In this document: one piece after another, positions 55,727-64,000 of the stretch
Layout: every line of letters begins with the position of its first letter
Numbering within the stretch: the stretch's first letter is position 1
Source of the DNA: Paludibacteraceae bacterium
GTDB lineage: Bacteria; Bacteroidota; Bacteroidia; Bacteroidales; Paludibacteraceae
Direction of reading: 5' to 3'
DNA length: 64,000 nt
Assembly: GCA_017450685.1 (NCBI GenBank)
Contig: JAFSTB010000005.1
Location: 1-64,000, forward strand
Program-made: the position numbers and the translations under genes
The notes under the pieces: generated by a model
What the model was told of the DNA's origin: nothing
Database searches by the model: none
What the model saw: only the letters and a program-made list of their open reading frames with translations

Positions 55727-57475
55727 ATGAAAAACAATATATTTATCCGTAACGTGTCAATCGCGCTGATTGTCTCTCTCGGCTGTTCTGTAGCCGCTTG
55801 GGCTCAGACAGAACAGACAGATACCGTTCTTACACGTAATGTGGTGGTGGAAAAAGACTATCAGCCAGTTATTCAACCTGCTAAAAAAGTGAATATAGTG
55901 CCAAAGCAGGTCCAGACACATTTAGAGCCTGCCACCGTTACTTATAGCGACTATTCCGAACCGATGAAACATGTCTTTAACCTCCACACTCTGACAGCAT
56001 CCGGTCTTCGCTTTGTTGAACCTAATATCAATCAAGGTTGGCTGGAAGTGGGTGGCGGTTATCCTGCCACACATCTTGACTTCGGCTACCGACTGCAAGC
56101 GCCTAAGGATGTGCGTATCAACCTCTTTGCGCAACACGATGCCGAATGGGGTGCACGCACATGGGCAAAAAGCAGAGTAGGTATGGACTTTCTAAAAGCC
56201 TTCTCCGCTCTCAACCTCTATTTTGATCTGGATGGCAACAACACTTTCTATACCCGCTACGGCAGATACTACGACGGGGATAAGAAACTAAGTGCCAAGT
56301 ATAGCGACCTACGCCGAGCCGACAAACAGCACCTTTGGGATGTCAATGTCAATGTGGGCGTTAAAGCAAGGAAAGGTGAGGCAATACAATACCGTGCCCA
56401 AACAGGTTACACCGCTTTCGTCCTGCCCTCTCACACTGCCGAACATATCATACGTACACATGTCGATGTCTATTGGCAAGACGACATACAAAAAGCCGGA
56501 GCCAAACTGTATGTGCAAAACTCTTTCTTCTCCGTGGATAAGAGTCTGCAACCTGACACACTCAGTTATACTTCGCGTCACGCTATACGCTTCGAACCTT
56601 TCTATGAGTACAACAGCACCAATTGGTTCGTTCACTCAGGTGTTAATGTCAACCTTAACGTAGGTCGCGGCAAACTGCTCTCAAGCAACGATAATGTCAG
56701 TTTCGCTCCATCACCCAATGTGCAGGTCGAATATCGCGTCATACCTACACTTTTGGCCCTGCATGCCGATGCTAAAGGACAGTTCGGTTACGGCACTCTG
56801 AAAGAGTTTATGACCGCTAACCCGTACCGTAACCCTATTCGCGGACTGGTATCAAGGCACGTAACACCTTATACACCGGTTGATGCAGGACTGGGTATAA
56901 AAATCCGACCCGTCAATACCCTCTATTTGGATATATATGCGCGGTATGCAGTGCTGAATAATCAACTGACGATGTGCACACCCACATTGGCTCAACTGCA
57001 GGCGGACAAAGATACATATCTGGGCTATATGTATTCGCGTTACGACCGTTGGACAGTGGGCTTGCAACTGCTCTACCACTACCAGGATATAGTCACCCTG
57101 CGCCTCGACGGACACTACTACCATTGGTCACAACTCGATATGGAAAACACCAAAGGGGAAGTGTATGACACCAAAAAAGTGTATGACCGTCCCGCCTGGG
57201 ATGCCAACCTCAGAGTGGATGTCAATATCAATCGCCAGTGGTCGCTCTATTCAGATAATCATATAGCAGGCTCACGTACCGCACTGCTTACCGACGGTTC
57301 GGAAGAAAAACTCAAACCATTGGTGGAACTGAACCTCGGAGTGAAATATAAAATCAATAGTTGGATGCAAGTATATGCTCAACTCAACAACTTCATCCAT
57401 CGATACAACGACCTCTACTACGGCTATCAGACACAAGGCATCAATGCCCAAGTAGGCTTCCGCTGGAACTTCTGA
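55727..57475 (+). CDS. Outer-membrane beta-barrel protein (TonB-receptor-like barrel)
   Basis: A 582-residue protein with a signal peptide (to about 26, WAQ). A short periplasmic segment (VVVEKDYQPVIQPAKKVN) precedes a barrel of alternating amphipathic strands rich in Tyr/Trp, ending in the outer-membrane signature phenylalanine (VGFRWNF). No TonB-receptor plug domain is seen; the barrel resembles plugless members of that family. The substrate is unknown. The partner is likely the TPR protein 2 nt upstream. Confidence 0.78.
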   Translation: MKNNIFIRNVSIALIVSLGCSVAAWAQTEQTDTVLTRNVVVEKDYQPVIQPAKKVNIVPKQVQTHLEPATVTYSDYSEPMKHVFNLHTLTASGLRFVEPNINQGWLEVGGGYPATHLDFGYRLQAPKDVRINLFAQHDAEWGARTWAKSRVGMDFLKAFSALNLYFDLDGNNTFYTRYGRYYDGDKKLSAKYSDLRRADKQHLWDVNVNVGVKARKGEAIQYRAQTGYTAFVLPSHTAEHIIRTHVDVYWQDDIQKAGAKLYVQNSFFSVDKSLQPDTLSYTSRHAIRFEPFYEYNSTNWFVHSGVNVNLNVGRGKLLSSNDNVSFAPSPNVQVEYRVIPTLLALHADAKGQFGYGTLKEFMTANPYRNPIRGLVSRHVTPYTPVDAGLGIKIRPVNTLYLDIYARYAVLNNQLTMCTPTLAQLQADKDTYLGYMYSRYDRWTVGLQLLYHYQDIVTLRLDGHYYHWSQLDMENTKGEVYDTKKVYDRPAWDANLRVDVNINRQWSLYSDNHIAGSRTALLTDGSEEKLKPLVELNLGVKYKINSWMQVYAQLNNFIHRYNDLYYGYQTQGINAQVGFRWNF

Positions 57476-57502
57476 TTGTCAGCGTAGAAGGAATTAACAA
57501 AC

Positions 57503-59587
57503 ATGCAAAAGAAAAAGATTGATTGTAGTACCTTTCTAAGGGTACAATGTTTGGTATGCCTGCTCTTTATGTGGCACTCCGCTTTCACCTTTGCCGACGA
57601 TAAGTGCCGCGTGTATAATCAGATCTCGCAGCAATTATGTGAAGGCGAGAGCATACAATGGAACGGTAAGACTTGCACGGCGGGAAACACCTACACCAAA
57701 ACTTTCACCACCGCCGCCGGATGTGACAGCGTCGCCATACTCAAAATAGAAGCACTCAAAAAACAACATACCGACACTGTTGTGGCTCTCTGTCAAGGCG
57801 ACTATTTTCTTGTGGGTGACGAACAGTTGAGCAACGACGGTGATTATCATTTCACCCTCACCGCAAGCAATGGCTGCGATAGCGTGGTGGATGTTACCAT
57901 ACGGCACTGGCCCTCTTTCACCACCGTTACCGATACTGCCATCTTTACCGGTGAGACCTGCCTTTGGGAAGGTGAGACCTATAGCACAACCAACACCTAT
58001 ACCAAAACCTATAAGGCTGTGCAAAACGGCTGCGACAGCGTGTGCATACTGCACCTTACCGTTACCGACAAACCGATGATAGATAGTACTATACAAGCAA
58101 CTATCTGTCAAGGTGAGAGCATCGACTTCTACGGACAAACGCTCACCCACACCGACACCTATACGGCAAAACGTATAGGCAGTAACGCCGACACACTCGT
58201 CACACTGATTCTCACCGTCAATCCCGTTAAACACACCACATTAGACACAGCCTATCTCTGTCAGGGAGAGAAAATAACCCTTAATGGTACCGACTATTCA
58301 ACTGCCGGAACATTTACCCAAAACCTCAAAACAGTCAACGGTTGCGATAGTATATTAACTGTCACGGTGGTGGTTAATACTACTTATAATCACAGTTTTA
58401 ACGCGTCCATACTTACCGGTCAAACCTACGAGTGGGAAGGCGATACATATACGCAAACCACCACCGAAACAAAGACCTTACTCTCATCTGTCGGTTGTGA
58501 TAGCGTGGTGACAATGCATCTGCTGGTGGGCGATAAACCGATAATAGAAGTGTCCGAACAAATGGCTATATGTGCCGGTGAAACCTACGACTTCTTTGGC
58601 ACCGTTTACACTGCCACAGGCTCTTATCAATGGAAAAAAGAGGGATTAGATGAAGACACGCTTTTTACACTTGACCTCACCGTCTATCCTTTGGTTGAAC
58701 CCACTCTGCTGGTCGATACCATCACCAACGAGGCTGTCTATGAGTGGGACGGTCGTACCTATTCAGAGTCAGGCGACTATACCTATACCTACTTCGATAT
58801 GCACGGTTGCGATAGTATGGTAACACTTCATTTGACACATAATAAGGTCGCTATAAGCGGCATACAGACTGATATCAGTTGCGCTGCGGAAGGCAATCTT
58901 GACATAGAGTGGAGTATGACAGGTGTGGCAGATCAAGTGATGATCTTGTTCAGCGAGGTAGCACATAACGCAGGTTTTGCTGACACTACACTCGCTTCTG
59001 TTGTGCCGCAGGTCACTCTTCCTTTCGTTGCCAAAGCCGGGCATTATAGTGCTACCGTCAATCTGCTTTTCCGAGGAACGGCGGTCGCTACTGATACTGT
59101 TGCTTTTGACCTTTTATATCCGTCCTCTGTCTTGGAACAGGTGTGGAACGATGTTATTGCAGTGCTTACATACAACTATAACGGCGGTTATCATTTCACT
59201 GCCTTTCAATGGTACGAAGACGGACAACTGCTTGCAGGTGAGACACATTCATACCTGAACCGACCCTTGAAATTCGGAAGCGAATATACCGTTTTGCTTA
59301 CCGACACCACAGGTATGCAAATGATGACCTGTCCCCTTATCGCCACCGAACAAACAGATATATCGCTTTCGCCCACTGTTTTACACCGCCGGCAACCTTT
59401 GCGCTGCCGTGTGTCAGAGCAAGCCTCGCTAACTCTGTATAACACCGTGGGAGAAGTATGTATCACCCGTGCATTACCGCCCGGAGAAACCTGTTGCGAG
59501 GTGTCGCTTATCAAAGGGATATATCTGGCTCATATTAGAACCAAGGAAACGGGAAAAACGAGAATAATTAAAATAGTGGTGGAATGA
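57503..59587 (+). CDS. T9SS-sorted CDSV-repeat surface protein
   Basis: A 694-residue protein with a signal peptide (about 15-31). About eight repeats of roughly 75 residues make up positions 40-455, each with a CQGE/GET start, an xWxGxxY centre and a GCDSVVxLxL end, as in the 44649 protein. The common ~200-residue module (MILFSEVAHNAGFAD, SVLEQVWNDVIAVL, NGGYHFTAFQWYEDG) and a type A sorting domain (SLTLYNTVGEVCITRAL, KGIYLAHIRTKETGKTRI) follow. It overlaps the next gene by 4 nt. Confidence 0.8.
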   Translation: MQKKKIDCSTFLRVQCLVCLLFMWHSAFTFADDKCRVYNQISQQLCEGESIQWNGKTCTAGNTYTKTFTTAAGCDSVAILKIEALKKQHTDTVVALCQGDYFLVGDEQLSNDGDYHFTLTASNGCDSVVDVTIRHWPSFTTVTDTAIFTGETCLWEGETYSTTNTYTKTYKAVQNGCDSVCILHLTVTDKPMIDSTIQATICQGESIDFYGQTLTHTDTYTAKRIGSNADTLVTLILTVNPVKHTTLDTAYLCQGEKITLNGTDYSTAGTFTQNLKTVNGCDSILTVTVVVNTTYNHSFNASILTGQTYEWEGDTYTQTTTETKTLLSSVGCDSVVTMHLLVGDKPIIEVSEQMAICAGETYDFFGTVYTATGSYQWKKEGLDEDTLFTLDLTVYPLVEPTLLVDTITNEAVYEWDGRTYSESGDYTYTYFDMHGCDSMVTLHLTHNKVAISGIQTDISCAAEGNLDIEWSMTGVADQVMILFSEVAHNAGFADTTLASVVPQVTLPFVAKAGHYSATVNLLFRGTAVATDTVAFDLLYPSSVLEQVWNDVIAVLTYNYNGGYHFTAFQWYEDGQLLAGETHSYLNRPLKFGSEYTVLLTDTTGMQMMTCPLIATEQTDISLSPTVLHRRQPLRCRVSEQASLTLYNTVGEVCITRALPPGETCCEVSLIKGIYLAHIRTKETGKTRIIKIVVE

Positions 59588-60465
59588 AAAGGTTAATAAT
59601 AAGCATATTATGCTTTGCTGTTTTATCCCTTCAAGCCCAACACTATGTGGGTGTCGGTCTTGCTGCGGATATGGCATTTGCACTTGAAAAATTGTCCTAC
59701 ACTCAACCTCTGTTCGGTGGCGGAGGTGAGTTAAGTGCTGTCTATCAGTTCCAATATAGCCATCTGCTCTTGCAGACAGGTCTGACGATGGGCATACAGG
59801 TGCCGCAACAGAAAGTGGATGATTGGTCGGTGGAACAACCTATGACCGACTATCGAGGTGTGGCGTATCTCTATAAAGGTGACCTTACCAACCGTCGTGA
59901 GAGCGTGACGCAGTTCAACTTGTCTATACCCGTTATGCTCGGTTATGGCGGCAGGTGGGTCTATGCCTTGGCAGGGGTGAGATACCACCGTACACTGACT
60001 GCCAAAAGTCGTATTAAAGCACAAATGCAAACAGCCGGCGACTACTATGACCGCTATTATGATGATTTTCAGTCGATGCCCGACCACGGGTTCTTCAATA
60101 ACATACCTGTCTCCTCTTCCGGTTCGGTCACCTATCAACACCAAGTACAAGTGTTGGCGGAAGTGGGAACACGGTTCGCAATGAACATAAGCAGTAAGCG
60201 TAAAAACAACCCCGTTGGGCAGGTAGGACTATGGGTGTCATACGACCTCTTGGATGCTTCAAGCCATTTAGATAAGACGCTGAACACACCGTTGGTAGAA
60301 ACCTCTTTCAACCCCTTTATGAGCGTTAAGATGAATCACGCTCATGCTGCAGCAGGTGCTGCCAATTCGCACCTGCACCACCTCTTTGTGGGTGTCAGAG
60401 CAACACTGCTTTTCCCTGTGGCACAAGGACTTGCTAATGGCGGTAGATGCCATTGCGTGCCATAA
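59584..60465 (+). CDS. Exported protein, predicted small outer-membrane barrel
   Basis: A 293-residue protein with a signal peptide (about 1-18, LSLQAQ). It has alternating amphipathic strands (HYVGVGLAADMAF, LLLQTGLTMGIQV, LSIPVMLGYGGRWVYALAGV) and resembles PorT-like or outer-membrane beta-barrel proteins of Bacteroidota. It starts within the stop of the preceding T9SS cargo gene (ATGA). Coupling to a cargo gene suggests an anchoring or assembly partner, but that is inference. The C-terminus is His-rich (HAHAAAGAANSHLHH). Confidence 0.65.
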   Translation: MKRLIISILCFAVLSLQAQHYVGVGLAADMAFALEKLSYTQPLFGGGGELSAVYQFQYSHLLLQTGLTMGIQVPQQKVDDWSVEQPMTDYRGVAYLYKGDLTNRRESVTQFNLSIPVMLGYGGRWVYALAGVRYHRTLTAKSRIKAQMQTAGDYYDRYYDDFQSMPDHGFFNNIPVSSSGSVTYQHQVQVLAEVGTRFAMNISSKRKNNPVGQVGLWVSYDLLDASSHLDKTLNTPLVETSFNPFMSVKMNHAHAAAGAANSHLHHLFVGVRATLLFPVAQGLANGGRCHCVP

Positions 60466-60478
60466 TGCAAACGCAAAA

Positions 60479-60521
60479 GTTTGCATAAATTTGCGCAATT
60501 GAAAAATGTGCCGTACCTTTG
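60479..60521 (+). promoter_or_regulatory. Promoter of acpP-fabF with upstream dyad
   Basis: The -33 TTTG is at 60490-60493, -7 TACCTTTG at 60514-60521, with a 20-bp spacer. The dyad GTTTGCA-N6-TGCGCAA spans 60479-60498. The predicted start near 60527 gives a leader of about 68 nt. Confidence 0.8.
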
Positions 60522-60594
60522 CCGCGATTTTGTGCGGTGGACTATTGGGGAACAATTGTAGATGAACTATTTATTCACTTAAAAAAGTACGATT

Positions 60595-60834
60595 ATGTCA
60601 GAAATTGAAAGCAAAGTTAAGGCAATCATCGTGGAAAAATTGGGTGTGGATGAGAAACAACTGACCAATGAAGCAAGTTTTTCTGCCGATCTCGGCGCAG
60701 ATTCATTAGATCAAGTAGATCTCATTAACGAGTTCGAAAAAGTGTTTGGTGTTACCATTCCTGACGAGGATACCCAAAAGATATCCACCGTTGGTGACGC
60801 TATCGCTTACGTTGAGAGCAAAGTAAATGCCTAA
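60595..60834 (+). CDS. acpP: Acyl carrier protein
   Basis: A 79-residue acidic carrier of growing acyl chains in fatty-acid synthesis. Ser37 in [11 protein letters not shown] is the 4'-phosphopantetheine site. It starts [18 protein letters not shown] and is full length. It is followed by fabF, the usual pairing. Confidence 0.97.
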   Translation: MSEIESKVKAIIVEKLGVDEKQLTNEASFSADLGADSLDQVDLINEFEKVFGVTIPDEDTQKISTVGDAIAYVESKVNA

Positions 60835-60860
60835 CTTACACTGACACACTGTGTTAACAT

Positions 60861-60887
60861 CGAGTCTGCAAGCCACTTGCAGGCTCG
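60861..60887 (+). terminator. Hairpin between acpP and fabF
   Basis: 12-bp stem with arms 60861-60872 (CGAGTCTGCAAG) and 60876-60887, one G-U pair and a 3-nt loop. There is no U-run. It may reduce fabF expression relative to acpP or protect the acpP 3' end. Confidence 0.5.
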
Positions 60888-60946
60888 TATGTGTAAATAG
60901 AGAACATATTAAATTTCAGAATATTGATTATAAATTACTCTTTATT

Positions 60947-62203
60947 ATGTTTCATCGAGTAGTAGTAACAGGAATGGGTGCCATCTCCCCTTTGGGTAAC
61001 GATGTACCTACCACATGGCAGGCACTCAAAGAGGGCAAGAGCGGCACCGATACTATCACCGCTTTCGACTCTTCCACCTGCAAGACACATATAGCAGCAG
61101 AGGTTCGAGGCTTCGACCCTGAGGTCATCATTGAGAAAAAAGATGTTCGCCGTATCGACCGATATGCACAGTTCGCCCTCTATACAGCCAAAGAGGCTCT
61201 GCAAGACTCAGAACTGGACCTCGACAAAGAAGATAAAGACCGTATAGGCGTTATCTGGGGAAGCGGAATGGGTGGCATCCTCACCATCGAAGAAGAGATT
61301 TCCGAGTTTGGAAGAGGCGACGGCACACCACGCTTCACTCCATTCTATATACCCAAAGGCATACTCAGTATGGCTGCCGGATTAGTGTCTATTCAGTATG
61401 GTTTGCGTGGACCTAACTTCACCACCTCTTCTGCCTGTGCATCCTCGGCTCACGCTATCGTCTCTGCCTGCAACTATATACGCTTGGGCAAAGCATCGGT
61501 CATCCTCACAGGTGGTAGCGATGCCGACATAACCTATTCAGGCATAGGCGGTTTCAACGCTATGCACGCTCTCTCCACTCGCAACGACGAACCCAAGACG
61601 GCCTCTCGGCCTTTCTCCGCCTCGCGCGACGGCTTTGTGCTGGGTGAAGGCGGCGTGTGTCTGGTGCTTGAAGACCTCGAACATGCGCTGGCAAGAGGCG
61701 CAAAGATATATGCCGAATTGGTGGGAACAGGTGTCAATGCCGATGCCTATCATATGACGGCTCCGCATGCCGAAGGTGAAGGTGCGTCACGCGTAATGCA
61801 AATGGCAATGGAAGAGGCTGGCATAACACCTGCTGACGTTGACTATATCAACGCACACGGCACCTCTACAGCCTTAGGCGATGTGGCTGAAGTGAAAGCC
61901 ATCGAACGCGTCTGGGGACAAGATGCTGAACGACTCAATATATCTTCCACTAAGTCTATGACCGGTCATCTGGTAGGTGCAGCCGGTGCCATTGAAGCAC
62001 TCGCCACCGTGATGGCTCTCAAGGAAGGTATTGTTCCGCCTACTATCAACCACGCCGAAGGAGATGAAGATGAGAAAATCAATTATCGTCTTAACTTCAC
62101 CTTCAATAAAGCGCAGAAACGTGACCTGCGTTATGCTTTGAGTAATGCTTTTGGTTTTGGCGGACATAATGTGTGTCTGCTCTTTAAGAAATGGAACGGC
62201 TGA
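60947..62203 (+). CDS. fabF: Beta-ketoacyl-ACP synthase II
   Basis: Condenses malonyl-ACP with acyl-ACP in fatty-acid elongation. Start 60947 ([17 protein letters not shown]) gives 418 residues; the longer GTG-opened frame has no family-like sequence before that. The catalytic Cys is in [11 protein letters not shown], and the His residues are in [11 protein letters not shown] and [13 protein letters not shown]. The C-terminus [14 protein letters not shown] is conserved. It overlaps asd by 13 nt. Confidence 0.97.
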   Translation: MFHRVVVTGMGAISPLGNDVPTTWQALKEGKSGTDTITAFDSSTCKTHIAAEVRGFDPEVIIEKKDVRRIDRYAQFALYTAKEALQDSELDLDKEDKDRIGVIWGSGMGGILTIEEEISEFGRGDGTPRFTPFYIPKGILSMAAGLVSIQYGLRGPNFTTSSACASSAHAIVSACNYIRLGKASVILTGGSDADITYSGIGGFNAMHALSTRNDEPKTASRPFSASRDGFVLGEGGVCLVLEDLEHALARGAKIYAELVGTGVNADAYHMTAPHAEGEGASRVMQMAMEEAGITPADVDYINAHGTSTALGDVAEVKAIERVWGQDAERLNISSTKSMTGHLVGAAGAIEALATVMALKEGIVPPTINHAEGDEDEKINYRLNFTFNKAQKRDLRYALSNAFGFGGHNVCLLFKKWNG

Positions 62204-63192
62204 ATGTCGCCATAGTAGGTGCGTCAGGGGCTGTAGGGCAAGAGTTGATGCAGGTGCTTGACGAACGACATTTTCCCGTTCGCTCGCTGCGGCTGTTCGG
62301 AAGCGAGAGAAGTGAGGGAAAAGAGTATGTCTTTCGCTGGCAACAACTGCGCGTTGAGCGTCTCATGCACGGCGAACAATTCAATGGCATAGACATAGTC
62401 TTCACATCCGCAGGTAGCAGCGTAAGCAAGGAATATGCCTCGGATATAACGCGTTTCGGCGCTGTGATGATCGATAATTCCAACGCTTTCCGTATGGACG
62501 ACGATGTGCCGCTGGTGGTGCCGGAAGTTAATCCGCAAGACATCAGTAGGCGACCACGCAATATCATTGCCAACCCCAACTGTTCCACCATCATTATGTC
62601 GCTGCCACTCTTCGCTTTGCAGAAGTTAAGTCCGGTTAAGCGCGTACATGTAGCCACCTATCAGGCTGCATCAGGAGCAGGCGCACAAGCAATGCAGGAA
62701 CTGCAAACACAATATAAACAGATACTTAACGGTGAAGAAGTAACGGTGCAGAAGTTCGCTTACCAACTGGCATACAATCTTATTCCGCATATAGATGTCT
62801 TTTTGGATAACGACTATACTCGTGAGGAGATGAAGATGCACTACGAGACCCGAAAAATCTTCCATTCCGACCTCACTGTCAGTGCCACTTGCGTGCGTGT
62901 CCCTACCTTACGCTGTCATTCAGAAGCGGTGTGGGTAGAAACCGAACAACCCGTCTCACCGCGTGAAGCACAACAAGCGATGAAACAGATGAGCGGTTGT
63001 CTGTTGCAAGATAATCCCGCTGACAAGACCTATCCTATGCCGCTTTTTGCCACGCAACACGACAGCGTGTTTGTGGGGCGAATAAGACAAGATATAACCA
63101 ACCCTAACGCACTCTCTTTCTGGTGCGTAGGTGATCAGATACGCAAAGGTGCAGCACTCAATGCCGTACAAATAGCCGAACGACTGATATGA
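62191..63192 (+). CDS. asd: Aspartate-semialdehyde dehydrogenase
   Basis: Reduces aspartyl phosphate to aspartate semialdehyde, the branch point to lysine/diaminopimelate, threonine and methionine. It has 333 residues. The N-terminal nucleotide loop is [14 protein letters not shown] (6-19), the catalytic Cys is in NPNCSTIIM near 130, and [13 protein letters not shown] follows. It overlaps fabF by 13 nt and the U32 peptidase gene by 4 nt. Confidence 0.95.
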   Translation: MERLNVAIVGASGAVGQELMQVLDERHFPVRSLRLFGSERSEGKEYVFRWQQLRVERLMHGEQFNGIDIVFTSAGSSVSKEYASDITRFGAVMIDNSNAFRMDDDVPLVVPEVNPQDISRRPRNIIANPNCSTIIMSLPLFALQKLSPVKRVHVATYQAASGAGAQAMQELQTQYKQILNGEEVTVQKFAYQLAYNLIPHIDVFLDNDYTREEMKMHYETRKIFHSDLTVSATCVRVPTLRCHSEAVWVETEQPVSPREAQQAMKQMSGCLLQDNPADKTYPMPLFATQHDSVFVGRIRQDITNPNALSFWCVGDQIRKGAALNAVQIAERLI

Positions 63193-64000
63193 AAAGCCCT
63201 ATAGAAATAATGGCTCCTGTCGGTAGCCGTGAGTCGCTTGCCGCTGCCATCAATGCCGGTGCTACCAGTGTCTATTTTGGTATTGAGCACCTGAACATGC
63301 GTTCGCGCTCGTCAGCCAACTTCACCACCCAAGACCTGCATACTATTGTCAGCCTGTGCCGCAAGGCAGGGGTGAAAACCTATCTCACTCTCAACACCGT
63401 TATGTATCCCGAAGACCTGCCTCTTATGCGCGAGATAGTGGATAATGCGTGTATGGCAGGAGTGGATGCCATCATTGCCAGTGATATAGCCGCTATGCAG
63501 TATGCTGTGCAGCATGGTGTGGAAGTGCACCTGTCAACACAACTCAACATTGCCAACACCGAAGCACTGCGCTTCTATGCACAGTTCGCCGATGTGGTGG
63601 TGCTCGCACGAGAGTTGAACCTGCAACAGGTGGCAGCAATACATAAGGACATCATTGAGCAAGACATACGTGGCAGACACGGCGAACTAATACGCATCGA
63701 GATGTTCTGCCACGGAGCACTCTGTATGGCGGTCAGCGGTAAGTGCTACCTCAGTCTCAATAACCTCAACGCTTCCGCCAATAGAGGCGCTTGTATGCAA
63801 GTGTGCAGAAGAGGATATATAGTTCGCGACAAAGAGTCGGATATGGAACTGGAGGTGGATAACCAATATATAATGTCCCCTAAAGACCTCAAAACCATCC
63901 ATTTCCTCAATAAGATGTTAGATGCCGGTGTGAGAGTGCTGAAGATTGAAGGGCGTGCTCGTGGTGCCGACTATGTGCATACCGTCGTCTCTTGCTATCG
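63189..64000 (+). CDS. U32-family peptidase-like protein, cut by the window end
   Basis: An open frame from ATG at 63189 ([20 protein letters not shown]) to the window edge, 270 residues and no stop. It has the U32 features [15 protein letters not shown] and LSTQLNIAN, then the Cys cluster [14 protein letters not shown] and NRGACMQVC, then [12 protein letters not shown]. Members such as TrhP/RlhA hydroxylate tRNA or rRNA rather than cleave proteins, with those Cys residues as a likely Fe-S site. Which of the two it is cannot be settled from the partial sequence. The start overlaps the asd stop by ATGA. Confidence 0.9.
   Translation, partial: MKSPIEIMAPVGSRESLAAAINAGATSVYFGIEHLNMRSRSSANFTTQDLHTIVSLCRKAGVKTYLTLNTVMYPEDLPLMREIVDNACMAGVDAIIASDIAAMQYAVQHGVEVHLSTQLNIANTEALRFYAQFADVVVLARELNLQQVAAIHKDIIEQDIRGRHGELIRIEMFCHGALCMAVSGKCYLSLNNLNASANRGACMQVCRRGYIVRDKESDMELEVDNQYIMSPKDLKTIHFLNKMLDAGVRVLKIEGRARGADYVHTVVSCY

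Overview
The window is a piece of a Bacteroidota chromosome, most likely order Bacteroidales. The case rests on four things. Promoters have the Bacteroides form (TTTG near -33, TAnnTTTG near -7). At least five large secreted proteins end in Por/type IX secretion (T9SS) sorting domains. Bacteroidota-typical families are present (DUF3127, YceD-RpmF, long S1, DUF3417-type glucan phosphorylase, TrpB2, DUF4384/caspase genes). Gene starts lack a Shine-Dalgarno sequence. I cannot name a genus.

Layout. 1-426: no protein gene; a promoter followed by three hairpins (possible small RNA) and the glmS terminator. 427-4063 (-): yceD-rpmF, rluB, glmS. 4206-7872 (+): ttcA, then pgk with an OB-fold protein bearing an SSB-like tail and a membrane-anchored metallophosphoesterase. 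8059-15227 (-): a compact run of five exported proteins, including a WG-repeat caspase, a transglutaminase-like protein on a Glu-Pro stalk, an LPP20-like protein and a DUF4384-like protein; this is the best candidate for an undescribed envelope system. A CAT-anticodon tRNA and an OmpA/LysM protein follow. 17314-22817 (+): pta, ackA, an alpha-amylase family enzyme, a UbiA prenyltransferase and maf. 22929-28355 (-): rpsA, a DUF362 lipoprotein, a barrel protein and an RNase R lacking its N-terminal domains. 28463-31515 (+): glgP and rpsO. 31582-33207 (-): trpB2 behind an attenuator whose leader peptide contains three consecutive Trp codons. 33277-48212: five large T9SS or surface proteins on both strands plus an unlisted 48-codon gene. 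48285-60465 (+): potABCD, a TPR protein, a beta-barrel, another T9SS cargo and a small barrel. 60595-64000 (+): acpP, fabF, asd and the start of a U32 peptidase gene.

Two themes cross the window. First, twelve clear promoters, nine of them with a spacer of exactly 20 bp, show where transcription starts and correct several gene starts. Seven of them carry a 20-bp dyad, TTGTGCA-N6-TGCACAA in its best form, whose right half overlaps -33. Second, four T9SS cargo proteins share an unnamed module of about 200 residues just before the sorting domain, and three also share an N-terminal module, so they look like a surface-protein family built from interchangeable parts.

Everything here was read by eye from sequence; no searches or structure predictions were run. 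Family names rest on motif recognition.
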